Below, one piece after another: positions 42,638 through 52,344 of a stretch of DNA of 56,976 nt (position 1 is its first letter; every line of letters starts with the position of its first letter). Both the position numbers and the translations under genes were made by a program. Under the pieces are notes generated by a model. That model was not told the DNA's origin and made no database searches. It saw only the letters and a list, made by a program, of their open reading frames with translations. This DNA is from Rickettsia australis str. Phillips (lineage in GTDB: Bacteria > Pseudomonadota > Alphaproteobacteria > Rickettsiales > Rickettsiaceae), in NCBI RefSeq assembly GCF_000273745.1, contig NZ_AKVZ01000034.1:1-56976 (forward strand), written 5' to 3'.

Positions 42638-43591
42638 CTATCTATATTTTTCATTAACCACTTTCTTAGTTAATGTAGCATTTATTTGAGAAGGAGAAAC
42701 TTTAATATTTTGTTCAATGTTTTTTGTTTTTTTTCGAGATAGAAGACTTTCTTTATCATTTTGTAATGTTTTCATAAACTTATCTATATTGCTTTGTTCT
42801 AGTTTTATTGCATTATCATTATTTAAAATTAACCCTCCAATTTTTTCCCCAAGTTCGGGTGCATATCTGACAGCAAAAATTGATGCCGGTACAACTATGA
42901 TAGAAAAAGCCGCTCCCGCAGTTGCAACACTAATTGCTCCGACTAGTAAAGCACAAACAGCACCGGCGATTTTTCCGGTTGCTTGTTTAAATATATTACT
43001 TTTTTGTGTAAATGCTAAAGACATTTCTAATATTTTATTAAATTCTTTCTTGATATAGATTGTTGCTTCATCAATATTATTATATTTCTTCATTGCATAC
43101 ATTACAGAAGCCTTAAATAATTTTTTATTAGATTCCACACAATTTATTATTTTGTCAAAATTCTTCTCTTTTAAAAGAGTTTTAAATATATTTTTAACTT
43201 TTTCTTTTTCGGTGCTATTTATTTTTTCATCTCCACAATAAACTTCTACAAGATTTTCTGCTATTATATCTTGTGATTGCTCTAAAATATTATTCTTATT
43301 TTGCTCATTTTCATTTTCAGAAGTAATCATTATTACAAATAACTCTAATGCTACAGAAAAATTATCATCATTAATAACCCGCATACCTAAATAATTTTTG
43401 AGTCTAGAAATACATTTATTAATATATTTTTCAGCTTCCGGCTTAGAATTAAGCCTTAGCGTATAATCTATAGCCAGCATATTTGCAATAGTAGAGCAAG
43501 TAGATTGCGTAAGATTATTGACAAAATTATTAACAATATCTTTTTTAAATAAATTAGTATTTATGTTATTAAGTACTATTGCATTATTCAT
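42638..43591 (-). CDS. Uncharacterised protein with C-terminal hydrophobic hairpin
   Basis: I do not recognise this 317-residue protein. The first 200 residues are polar and probably helical, with Asn/Lys/Glu-rich stretches; there is no signal peptide. Residues 207-242 are strongly hydrophobic (GAVCALLVGAISVATAGAAF, IIVVPASIFAV), long enough for a membrane hairpin, followed by a basic tail (SRKKTKNIEQN). It sits 9 bp behind the 212-residue membrane protein gene and probably shares its transcript. The build would suit a membrane-inserting effector or a structural protein, but there is no motif to decide. Confidence 0.7.
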   Translation of the reverse strand: MNNAIVLNNINTNLFKKDIVNNFVNNLTQSTCSTIANMLAIDYTLRLNSKPEAEKYINKCISRLKNYLGMRVINDDNFSVALELFVIMITSENENEQNKNNILEQSQDIIAENLVEVYCGDEKINSTEKEKVKNIFKTLLKEKNFDKIINCVESNKKLFKASVMYAMKKYNNIDEATIYIKKEFNKILEMSLAFTQKSNIFKQATGKIAGAVCALLVGAISVATAGAAFSIIVVPASIFAVRYAPELGEKIGGLILNNDNAIKLEQSNIDKFMKTLQNDKESLLSRKKTKNIEQNIKVSPSQINATLTKKVVNEKYR

Positions 43592-43600
43592 TTTAGTAAT

Positions 43601-44239
43601 TTATTTCGAGGCTAATTCTCTGATATATAATATCAATTTAGCATAAATAAGATTAGGAGCATGATTCACTGAAAGTTTATATATATTCTTAGGCGTTAAC
43701 ACTTCTTCATTACGCACTCGTACAAAAGATATAAGAGTATTAGGAGGCATATAAGAATAAATTTCAGAGAATATTTTTAAAAAAGTCAAAAAATCTGCAC
43801 ATGCATATTTTATATTTATGCTATAATTATTGACATGAATCGATTCACCTTCTCCTCCTTCAATCACCTGAACATTATTTTTAAAAAATACTGAATTTAT
43901 AGATACGTCTATAGGTTCTACTAAATCATATTTATTGCTTAAGCTTTTTATTTTAGGAATTAGTTTTTGATAATTTAAGCAACTTACATTACTTGGAACG
44001 CTTAAATCTACATATTTTTTGTAAGATTCTAATATTTCGTCTTTAGAGTTAATGACAGAATAAAGCTTTAAAACTTCCTCTGTTAGATTTTCTTGTGAAA
44101 CTTGTTTATCAAGAATAGATTTACTGTATTCTTGTTGAAAATTTTTTATTATCCAAATAGTTAAGGAAATAAAGAAAAAATATATAATAAATTGAAAGAG
44201 TATAAGATTCTTTAAATACATAATATATTTTTCAAACAT
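43601..44239 (-). CDS. Single-pass membrane protein, PilO/GspM-like architecture
   Basis: This 212-residue protein has a short cytoplasmic N-terminus, one membrane segment at about 11-32 (NLILFQFIIYFFFISLTIW), then a helical stretch (to about 75) and a periplasmic domain. That is the layout of PilO and GspM, bitopic proteins of type IV pilus or type II secretion platforms. Family identity is not proven, and no strong motif is visible. It follows the 523-residue gene, whose layout resembles the partner (PilM-N or GspL). Confidence 0.6.
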   Translation of the reverse strand: MFEKYIMYLKNLILFQFIIYFFFISLTIWIIKNFQQEYSKSILDKQVSQENLTEEVLKLYSVINSKDEILESYKKYVDLSVPSNVSCLNYQKLIPKIKSLSNKYDLVEPIDVSINSVFFKNNVQVIEGGEGESIHVNNYSINIKYACADFLTFLKIFSEIYSYMPPNTLISFVRVRNEEVLTPKNIYKLSVNHAPNLIYAKLILYIRELASK

Positions 44240-44278
44240 TATCTTTACCTTGGGTTATTAATGCTATTGCATGACTTA

Positions 44279-44395
44279 TGTCATTCCCGCATGGCATTGC
44301 CTGAGTGGTTCGATTCTCCGTCATTGCTAAGAGCTACGTAATAATTCGACGAAGCAATAACGATTAGATATCCACACAACAATGCCTTCCAGCTT
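44279..44395. repeat. Degenerate nested palindrome with truncated A-type core
   Basis: The outer arms TGTCATTCCCGCATGGCATTG then CTGAGTGG and ATATCCACACAACAATGCCTT surround only half of an A element (CCGTCATTGCTAAGAGCTACG to GAAGCAATAACG). It separates the two membrane-protein genes. Confidence 0.6.
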
Positions 44396-44405
44396 CCGTA
44401 GAATA

Positions 44406-45977
44406 CTAGGTCTTATCATCAACTATATTAACCGATAAAGGAATTACTACCTTACCGAATATATCAAGTATTTTATCCTTATATATAACATAATCTATCT
44501 GCAAATTAGATAATTTATTTTTTACGTTTTGCATATGATCATCTAGCAGCTTTAGAGATTCATCTATCGATAGATTATTAGTATAATATTTAAGTATTAA
44601 TTTGATTATTAATTGTCTCTTAGAAACTAATAAAATATTATCTATATTTGTTAATTCCCATTTAATTTCTTCTAATTTAAAAGCCGGATTTAAAGTAATT
44701 ATAAGTCTGTTAAGCAAATCAAACGGTAGCGGTACCGGTGCTTCTAGTAATTTTCCTATTACATATAAATCAGCGAGGCTAGTAGTATTTTTAATATAAG
44801 GATATTTATATTTGATACTATCATATTCTTGATTTGTTGCATAATATTTTTCATTAATAGAGTTTATATCTTTGTAATTCTGTTTTGTATTATATTTGAT
44901 AATACCAACCACTAATATTAATATTATAAGTAATGCACTATATAATTTAAATATCAGATCTTTTATAGTAACTAGTTTTTTTATTGATTTTAAATTATTA
45001 TTATAAGCAGGAAAACTCTTATATTCTAGAAACAGCTTACTAATATTCGTATCTATAAATCTTTCTTTTTCTAGAGTTTGCGTGTTTAGTATATTATCAA
45101 CCGGTATAAAGATTAAAGGGTGATCTTCAAAATTTGTTGATTCTAATAAAGATTTTAACTCTTCATCTACTATAAGAATTATACAGGCTCTTTGGTCAAG
45201 ATTACTGATATAGTTTTTAAATAATATAAAGCAATCATTAATTTCTTGTTCTATAATACCTTGAACATAGCCGGTTGTTTTATCAAATGGATACTCAAGA
45301 TTTCTAATTGTTATTATATTATTTTTATGTTTAATAATAAATTTTATACCGCTAGCTTGTGATGCATATACACAAATTTGAAAATAATCATTATATTTAT
45401 CATTTTCTATATTCTGAACTATTTTATTTATAATAACTTTTAGCTCTAACGTTAAAAAGTAAATTTCTTTTAAATCAAGCGATCTTTGATCTATAATGCA
45501 TGAAATTATATCACTTAAAGGTGTTTCAAATGGACACGACATAATTAAAGTTGACCAAATTTCACTTGGTGTAGTAGTAATTTCGTAAACACAATGTGCT
45601 ATAATGTCTTCTTTATTAAAATAACCTTCGATAAATTGTTCAATAGGATCAAGTTTAACTATCGACTGTAATATAGGTATTTGATCGTGCCGTGTCTTAC
45701 ATTCGCTACCGTCAAGTAAAAAATAAATATCGCTTTTTGGAAATTTACTAAAAAAGTTTTTATAAGGATTTAAGTCTATCTGTTCCTGAGTAGGGATAAA
45801 TAATTTATCTAATAATTTATTATCAAGAAAAGTACTAAGAAATACACCTTTATTACCTAGTAACACCACAATCTTTTTTCTTTTGAAAGAAGATATTTTT
45901 AATTTTGTTAAAAAATTAACAAAATCTAATTTGATCGAATCAAAAATATTTTTCATAAATAAATTTATTTTAATCAT
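44406..45977 (-). CDS. Bitopic protein, GspL / PilM-PilN-like architecture, uncharacterised
   Basis: This 523-residue protein has a large cytoplasmic N-terminal part (about 1-340), one membrane segment at about 343-361 ([20 protein letters not shown]) and a periplasmic tail of about 160 residues. The N-terminal part begins with [20 protein letters not shown], reminiscent of actin-fold starts, and a later [15 protein letters not shown] resembles the PilM/GspL helix before its last strands. Such a design is known from GspL, a fusion of PilM- and PilN-like parts. No ATP-binding site is clear. Together with the next gene it looks like a GspL-GspM type pair. The start could also be Met8. Confidence 0.55.
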   Translation of the reverse strand: MIKINLFMKNIFDSIKLDFVNFLTKLKISSFKRKKIVVLLGNKGVFLSTFLDNKLLDKLFIPTQEQIDLNPYKNFFSKFPKSDIYFLLDGSECKTRHDQIPILQSIVKLDPIEQFIEGYFNKEDIIAHCVYEITTTPSEIWSTLIMSCPFETPLSDIISCIIDQRSLDLKEIYFLTLELKVIINKIVQNIENDKYNDYFQICVYASQASGIKFIIKHKNNIITIRNLEYPFDKTTGYVQGIIEQEINDCFILFKNYISNLDQRACIILIVDEELKSLLESTNFEDHPLIFIPVDNILNTQTLEKERFIDTNISKLFLEYKSFPAYNNNLKSIKKLVTIKDLIFKLYSALLIILILVVGIIKYNTKQNYKDINSINEKYYATNQEYDSIKYKYPYIKNTTSLADLYVIGKLLEAPVPLPFDLLNRLIITLNPAFKLEEIKWELTNIDNILLVSKRQLIIKLILKYYTNNLSIDESLKLLDDHMQNVKNKLSNLQIDYVIYKDKILDIFGKVVIPLSVNIVDDKT

Positions 45978-46007
45978 AATTCAGTGTATTTTACTATATG
46001 CAAAGTC

Positions 46008-46173
46008 AGACCTGCGTAGCATTGTTGCGTGGACTGATTTTCCGTTGTCATCCCCGCGACTTAATCGCGAGATCCAGCTTAAAAAATACATAATAATATT
46101 AATATTTTTATGGACCCCGTGGTCAAGCCACGGGGTGACACGGTGGATTTTACCGATCCACAAAGGAATGACA
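46008..46173. repeat. Nested palindrome: B-type (46046-46140) with outer arms
   Basis: The inner arms TGTCATCCCCGCGACTTAATC and CCCGTGGTCAAGCCACGGGG enclose an AT-rich centre. The outer left arm ACCTGCGTAGCATTGTTGCG then TGGACTG and the right arm CCGATCCACAAAGGAATGACAT complete a second palindrome. Confidence 0.8.
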
Positions 46174-46197
46174 TAACATTAAATAATATATCGTACC

Positions 46198-48843
46198 ATG
46201 ACTAAATTTACCACCGAAGAAGTTAGAAGTAAATTTATAACTTACTTTAAAACAAATAATCATACACATGTACCAGCTAGCTCGTTAATTCCACACAATG
46301 ACCCTAGCTTAATGTTTGTTAATTCCGGAATGGTACAATTTAAAAATGTTTTTACCGGACAAGCAAAAAGACCTTATAACACAGCAGTAACTAGTCAAAA
46401 ATCTCTTAGAGCTGGCGGTAAACATAACGACCTTGAGAATGTCGGTTATACAGCAAGACATCATACATTTTTTGAAATGCTAGGTAATTTTTCATTCGGT
46501 GACTATTTTAAAGAACAAGCCATATATTACGCTTGGAATTTATTAACTAAAGAATTTGAACTCCCAAAAGACAAGCTTTATGCAACAATTTATCATACTG
46601 ATGACGAAACAGCTTCTTGTTGGAAAAAAATAGCAGGTTTTGGGGATGATCGCATAATAAAGATTAAAACAAACGATAATTTTTGGTCTATGGGCGATAC
46701 TGGTCCTTGTGGTCCTTGCTCTGAAATTTTTTATGACCACGGAGAACAAATATACGGTGGGCTACCTGGCACTAAGGATGAAGACGGTGACAGATTTATC
46801 GAGATTTGGAATATGGTATTTATGCAATATGAACAAATCGATAAAGATACTAGAATAGAGTTACCGCAAAAATCTATCGATACCGGTATGGGTCTTGAGC
46901 GTATGACTGCAGTATTACAGCATGTTAACAACAATTATGACATAGATTTATTTCAGGAAATAATTAATTTTACCGAAAATATAGTAAAAGTGAAAATAGA
47001 GGGAGAAGCTAAATTTTCTTACCGAGTTATTGCCGACCACTTACGAGCAAGTAGCTTTTTAATAGCTGACGGCGTTATTCCTTCAAATGAGGGGCGTGGT
47101 TACGTACTCCGACGTATTATGAGGCGAGCCATGAGGCATGCCCATATGCTTGGATCACAAGAGCCGTTAATATATAAATTACTGCCAAAACTTGTTGATT
47201 TAATGGGAAATGTTTATCCTGAACTTAAGAGAGCAGAAAGCTTTATCAGCAGCATCTTAGAACAAGAAGAAATTAGGTTTAAAACTACTTTAGAACGTGG
47301 ATTAAAGCTACTGACCGAAGAAACAGCAACGCTAACGAAAGGTAATGAATTATCAGGAGAAATAGCGTTTAAACTATATGATACTTACGGATTTCCGCTT
47401 GATTTAACCGAAGATATTCTAAAAAACCGTGATATTTCCGTCGATCATAATGGGTTTGAAGAGCAAATGCTCGCACAAAAAGAACGTGCTAGAAAAGCTT
47501 GGCTTGGCTCCGGTGAATCAAAAACCGATCAGTTGTGGTTTGACATCAAAGAGCAGCATGGTAGCACGGAGTTTTTAGGATATACGCTTAATGACGCAGA
47601 ATGTAAAATAATTGCATTAATTAAAGATAATAATTTAGTTAATGATATAAAAGAGATAGATACGCAATTTCTGCTAATCAGCAACCAAACACCTTTTTAC
47701 GGTGAGTCCGGCGGTCAGATGGGTGACATTGGAACGATATTTGCAAAAGATTCTGAGATAGAAGTAATAGATACTTTAAAATATTTAGGCTCTATTATAG
47801 CCCATAAATGTATTTTGAAAAAGGGACAGATTAACGTAAGCGAGAATGCTAATTTTAGTATAGACATCAAATATAGACAAAATTTAAGGATTCACCACTC
47901 GGCCACGCATATATTACATGCAGTACTACATGAGGTACTTGGTAAACATGTTACACAAAAAGGTTCGTTAGTCGCTCCGACTTATTTACGTTTTGATATT
48001 AGCCATTCCAAAGCTGTGACTAATGAAGAAATCACTTCAATCGAAGATAAGATAAATGAGATTATTAGAGATAATCATGAAGTAAATACTACATTAATGA
48101 CAACTGAAGATGCAGTTAAACAAGGAGCTATGGCACTGTTTGGTGAGAAGTACGACTCTGAGGTAAGAGTAGTTAAGATTGGTGATACTTCTTTAGAATT
48201 ATGCGGCGGTACGCATGTTAGACGTACTGGTGATATCGGCTCTTTTAAAATTACAAGCGAAAGTGCTATAGCAGCAGGTGTTCGTAGAATTGAAGCAGTT
48301 TGCGGTGAATTCGTAATTAAATTAATGAGAGAAAAGGATAGTTTACTTAAATCGATAGAAAGCAGTTTAAAGACTAACAAAAACGAACTTGTTACTAAGA
48401 TTCATAATACCCTAAAGCGTAATAAGGAACTTGAGAAAGAGTTAGAAAAAACTCATTTAGCTCGTTTAGATTTAAGTATAGAGCAAATTGAAAAGCAAGT
48501 TGAGGATATAAAAGGAGTTAAGTTAATTTATCGATATATAGAGAATTTAGACAATAAAGTATTGCGTCAGGCTGCAGAAAATTTAACGAAAAAAGTAGAA
48601 GATTTAATAGTAGTATATATTACGGGTAATAACGATAAATTATCTATTACGGTTGCGGTGAGTAAAGCTATAACAGACAAATACAATGCAGGTATAATTG
48701 CAAAAGAACTCTCTTTATTCTTGGGAGGCAGCGGCGGAGGTGGACAAGCAAGCCTTGCTCAAGCCGGAGGAAGCAATATAGGTAAGTTAACTAACATCCA
48801 TAAAAAATTATACAGTTTATTAACAGTGTCCGTAATGTACTAA
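46198..48843 (+). CDS. alaS: Alanyl-tRNA synthetase
   Basis: This full-length class II synthetase (881 aa) has the catalytic domain (PASSLIPHNDPSLMFVNSGM, SLRAGGKHNDLENVG, HHTFFEMLGNFSFGDYFK), a tRNA recognition part, the editing domain with zinc ligands HHSATHILH and CGGTHVRRTG, and the C-terminal domain ending with GGSGGGGQASLAQAGG. It starts with ATG at 46198, after a nested palindrome, and is followed by C and B palindromes. Confidence 0.98.
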   Translation: MTKFTTEEVRSKFITYFKTNNHTHVPASSLIPHNDPSLMFVNSGMVQFKNVFTGQAKRPYNTAVTSQKSLRAGGKHNDLENVGYTARHHTFFEMLGNFSFGDYFKEQAIYYAWNLLTKEFELPKDKLYATIYHTDDETASCWKKIAGFGDDRIIKIKTNDNFWSMGDTGPCGPCSEIFYDHGEQIYGGLPGTKDEDGDRFIEIWNMVFMQYEQIDKDTRIELPQKSIDTGMGLERMTAVLQHVNNNYDIDLFQEIINFTENIVKVKIEGEAKFSYRVIADHLRASSFLIADGVIPSNEGRGYVLRRIMRRAMRHAHMLGSQEPLIYKLLPKLVDLMGNVYPELKRAESFISSILEQEEIRFKTTLERGLKLLTEETATLTKGNELSGEIAFKLYDTYGFPLDLTEDILKNRDISVDHNGFEEQMLAQKERARKAWLGSGESKTDQLWFDIKEQHGSTEFLGYTLNDAECKIIALIKDNNLVNDIKEIDTQFLLISNQTPFYGESGGQMGDIGTIFAKDSEIEVIDTLKYLGSIIAHKCILKKGQINVSENANFSIDIKYRQNLRIHHSATHILHAVLHEVLGKHVTQKGSLVAPTYLRFDISHSKAVTNEEITSIEDKINEIIRDNHEVNTTLMTTEDAVKQGAMALFGEKYDSEVRVVKIGDTSLELCGGTHVRRTGDIGSFKITSESAIAAGVRRIEAVCGEFVIKLMREKDSLLKSIESSLKTNKNELVTKIHNTLKRNKELEKELEKTHLARLDLSIEQIEKQVEDIKGVKLIYRYIENLDNKVLRQAAENLTKKVEDLIVVYITGNNDKLSITVAVSKAITDKYNAGIIAKELSLFLGGSGGGGQASLAQAGGSNIGKLTNIHKKLYSLLTVSVMY

Positions 48844-48891
48844 TTTAGGACGTGGTTGCGAGTTGTAGGCATTGTTGCATAACTCATTTTA

Positions 48892-49007
48892 TGTCATTTC
48901 CGCGTAGGCGGGAATCCAGAAAAAAGTATTAAATACAGCAAATTTTTGAAATTAAAAGCTCGATTTATCTTGCTTTATGCTGGATTCTTGCCTCCGTGGG
49001 AATGACA
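48892..49007. repeat. C-type palindrome (reverse-oriented centre)
   Basis: TGTCATTTCCGCGTAGGCGG pairs with TTGCCTCCGTGGGAATGACA. Its centre (AGCAAATTTTTGAAATTAAAAG) is the reverse complement of that in the copies at 12368 and 27579, so the centre has a direction. An outer-arm-like AGGCATTGTTGCATAACTC precedes it. Confidence 0.8.
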
Positions 49008-49024
49008 TCTAGGACTTTTTAAAA

Positions 49025-49102
49025 TTGTCCGGTACTATGGACTTGATCGTAGGATTTAAACTTGTTTTGTTATGGATCCTGTGGTCAAACCATGGGATGA
49101 CA
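49025..49102. repeat. Degenerate B-type palindrome
   Basis: The left arm TGGACTTGATCGTAGGATTT and right arm ATCCTGTGGTCAAACCATGG then GATGACA are recognisable but poorly paired, so it is an old copy. Confidence 0.6.
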
Positions 49103-49135
49103 GAGGTAAAATTGATCCACGCACGGGCAAACCGT

Positions 49136-51238
49136 ATATTATAATATTGTTAAATATCCAAGTACTTCTACTAATTTATGGTTATTAGCAAAATTTCCTT
49201 CCTCATCATGATTGCTGTAATGATCAAAATTTATTAATAGCTCTTCTTGAGAATTTTTATAAATTAGATTTGTAAATAAACGCATGTCACCGTCAAATTT
49301 AGCTTCTACTGCTTTATTTTGTAAAAATTTAATTCCATTGATGCTTGTTTTACAATATGTAATACCTTTTTCTATAGCTCGAGTAAAAGAATCAATTAAA
49401 TTAATATCTAATTTTTTCTTGATGTCTTCAGAAATTTTTGCAAAGCAATTTAAACCTTTATATTTGCCTACAAAATAAGCATCATCTTTTTTAATGTTCT
49501 GTTTATTAACATTCCAATTACTAGCAATTTGGTTATTAGTGATTTTTTGGCTAATTTCAAAAAGTTTTTGTTGTTTTAGCCGTTGATAATAAGTATGTAT
49601 TTCTTTTGCATCATATTGCTCAATAAGCTCGTCTATATTTTCTGCTGTGTTATCTGTAGAGTAATTTGCAGAAATTGCTTACTGTTTTTCTTCGGTTAAT
49701 TGATTTGCATATTCTTGGGCTTTTTCTTTATTATTATTTAATAAAGAATAAAGCTATACCTATTTCTAAAGTTTCTTCATTTTTTTGGTCATATTTTAAA
49801 GCGTTGTCTACCTAGGAACAGAGTTAAATTCTTCATTAGCAATTAAAACAGTACTCGAGATATTCATTAAATCAGCCGATTCTTTTCCTTCTAGATGATT
49901 GCTATCAATAATAATTTGTGAAGCTTCAATATCCTCGTCTAATCCAAATAAAGCTTTAAGTTGCCATAAATATTTATTTTGGAATCATTCTTCCTTAGAG
50001 ATTTTTTGTACGATGTTTTTTACAATATCAAGTTGTTTAGTGTAGAGAGCTATTGAAAGCAATAATGTATTATCATTACAATCATTAATAAGTTTGTTAA
50101 GAACCTTAGCTTCATCAACCTTAGAAAACTTACCTTCATTAAATTTAGCTACATATTCTAAACTTTTAATTAGAGAATGGAAGCATGTAGTATTGCCATT
50201 TTATTAATTGATGCTAATCCTTTTGTAGAAACAGTAGGAAGATCTTGAGATATCTTTAATAAGTGTTTTAAATCTTTAGATGTTAAGTAATTTCTAGAAT
50301 GTTTTGCATTGTCTATTTCATTAAGTTTTAAATAAACTTTATATTGTTCAAAAATTGTCTGTTGATCTTTCGGTAAATATTCTAAAGCAGCTAAATAGTA
50401 TTTTTTTGCAGATTGATAATCTGCTTTATTGGAATATGCGATGCCAAGGTTATGATAACAATATCCATATTCACTAATTTAGTTTCTAGCAACTTTATTA
50501 CTTGATCAGCATCGTTTTTTGATAACAAAGCCTCTGAAAAGTTTAACAATGCACAAAAATTTTGTTGACAGTGTGTTGCTAATATTTGAAAAGCATGAAT
50601 TTGGGCTTACGGCTCTCTCACAAAGATACTAAATTGGTAATGATTAAGATAGCTTCGTTATATTGAGGAGCATTGATTTTTAAAAATAAGGCTAAGTTTA
50701 CATCAGCAGTTTTTAATACATCTTTTATTAATTATTCAGCTAGTTGGTCATGATTATTTTTTATGGCAATATTTATAGCATCACGCATAGCTGCGATTTT
50801 TAGAAATATAACTTTCCCGACATCTAAATTAATAATTTTTTTAAGTTGAAATGCGCAGGTATAAAATTTATTCTCTATTTTATACACAAAATTTTTTTCA
50901 GATAATTTTTTAATCTGATATTTATTAAGTAATGTATTACCTTTTAAACCTTAATACTTACAATTAATAAATAATTTTGTCATAACATTTTGTATAAAAG
51001 TTATGGCGTTATATTTAGATGTAAAACTAATTAAGTAATTAACAATTTCCACCGTAACTTTAATATTTTTTACGAAGTCAATAGAATCCTGTAATGCCAT
51101 AGCATAAAATTCATCTGCTTGTAACATTTGTTTAAATTGTTTAAAATTACTACTATCTAAAAGAATTGACTTACTTTTAGAAAAAGTAATAGCTTGGGGA
51201 TGATTTGGTGTAGATTGGAGAGTTTTTTGGTTCATCAT
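49136..51238 (-). pseudogene. TPR-like repeat protein, strongly decayed
   Basis: Minus-strand reading begins at 51238 (MMNQKTLQSTPNHPQAITFS) and the first 95 codons are open to 50951. After that the same kind of sequence goes on through many stops and shifts: ILIITNLVSL, then CYHNLGIAYSNKADYQSAKK and YYLAALEYLPKDQQTIFEQY, which carry the TPR pattern, then KDLKHLLKISQDLPTVSTKG. The remaining stretch to about 49136 is Lys/Leu-rich and heavily interrupted. The whole region looks like one former gene of about 700 codons. No function can be given; the open first part may be made but would be a fragment. Confidence 0.65.
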
Positions 51239-51403
51239 AATTAATAATTGCTTAGCGAATTATATACTAATTTTGATTTTTTGTAAAGAACGTTAATATT
51301 CAAGTTCCCACTGTGAAACGAAGACTATCGTTGTTAAGAGCTATTGCAAGTAGATCAAAGTGATTATATAACACTCATAAATGGCTAGTGGATTATATAG
51401 TTA

Positions 51404-52141
51404 TTAATACTCTGTTTTCACAAAATAAAGTCCAGAGGCAGGGGCAGTAGGACCGGCGGCTTTTCTATCTTTAGCTTTTAGAACATCTTTAATATGCTCT
51501 GCTTGCCAAATATTCTTACCGACAAGCACTAAACTACCAACAATATTACGCACCATATGATGCAAAAATGATGGGGCTGAAAGATATAATTTTATTTCTT
51601 CGTCTCCTGTAACAATATTAAGTTCAGTTAAAGTTTTAATCGGTGATTTTGATTGACATGAGCTAGCCCTAAATGAAGTAAAATCATGTTTGCCTAATAG
51701 ATAAGTGGCAGCTTTTTTCATAGCTAGAACATCTAAAGGTGAACTAATCCACCATGCTCTATTTAAATCAATTACCGATGGATAAGGTCTATTAATAATT
51801 CTATATATATAATGACGAGAGGTGGCTGAAAATCTTGCATGAAAATTATTTAGGACTATTGCGCAATGCCATACCACTACTGCATAAGGTCTTGCAAAAT
51901 AGTTAATAGCCATAATAATTTTGTGAGGTTCTAAATATTTTGAAAGATCAAAATGTGCTACTTGACCTATAGCATGAACACCAGCATCTGTTCTTCCTGA
52001 CCCAAACAATATTACCTGTTCACCAGAAAATTTATAAATCGCTTCTTCTAATATCTGCTGTACCGACATTACTCCTGCTTGTCTTTGCCAACCTGCAAGA
52101 TTCGTGCCTAAATATTCAATGGTGATCTTATATCGATACAT
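51404..52141 (-). CDS. truA: tRNA pseudouridine synthase A
   Basis: TruA modifies U38-40 in the anticodon stem-loop. The 245-residue protein begins [20 protein letters not shown], carries the catalytic Asp in [19 protein letters not shown], then [16 protein letters not shown] and the C-terminal [17 protein letters not shown]. It stands alone between the TPR remains and an A palindrome. 51239-51403 holds no feature I can identify. Confidence 0.97.
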   Translation of the reverse strand: MYRYKITIEYLGTNLAGWQRQAGVMSVQQILEEAIYKFSGEQVILFGSGRTDAGVHAIGQVAHFDLSKYLEPHKIIMAINYFARPYAVVVWHCAIVLNNFHARFSATSRHYIYRIINRPYPSVIDLNRAWWISSPLDVLAMKKAATYLLGKHDFTSFRASSCQSKSPIKTLTELNIVTGDEEIKLYLSAPSFLHHMVRNIVGSLVLVGKNIWQAEHIKDVLKAKDRKAAGPTAPASGLYFVKTEY

Positions 52142-52186
52142 AAAGAAGCTTGTTATTGTCCATTTCTGCGGAAAAGATACCTAAGC

Positions 52187-52333
52187 CGTCGCGAGAAGAA
52201 TTACGCAGTAATTCGACGCAGCAATCCAGTAAAAAATCTGTAAATTAGAATTTTTTTATTATTTTTCTGGATTGCTACGTCGCTCCTCGCAATGACGATT
52301 TGGCATCCTATGCAACAAACCACGGGATGACAG
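52187..52333. repeat. A-type palindrome (52187-52297) with right arm remnants
   Basis: CCGTCGCGAGAAGAATTACGC pairs with a CTCCTCGCAATGACG end around AAAAATCTG/TAGAATTTTT. To the right are an outer-arm piece (GGCATCCTATGCAACAAACC) and a B-type end (CACGGGATGACAG). Confidence 0.72.
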
Positions 52334-52344
52334 TACAAGTATTA

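Noticed and set aside
49284-49478. 64-residue plus-strand frame
   Set aside because: It lies in the decayed TPR-like gene on the opposite strand and has no motif.
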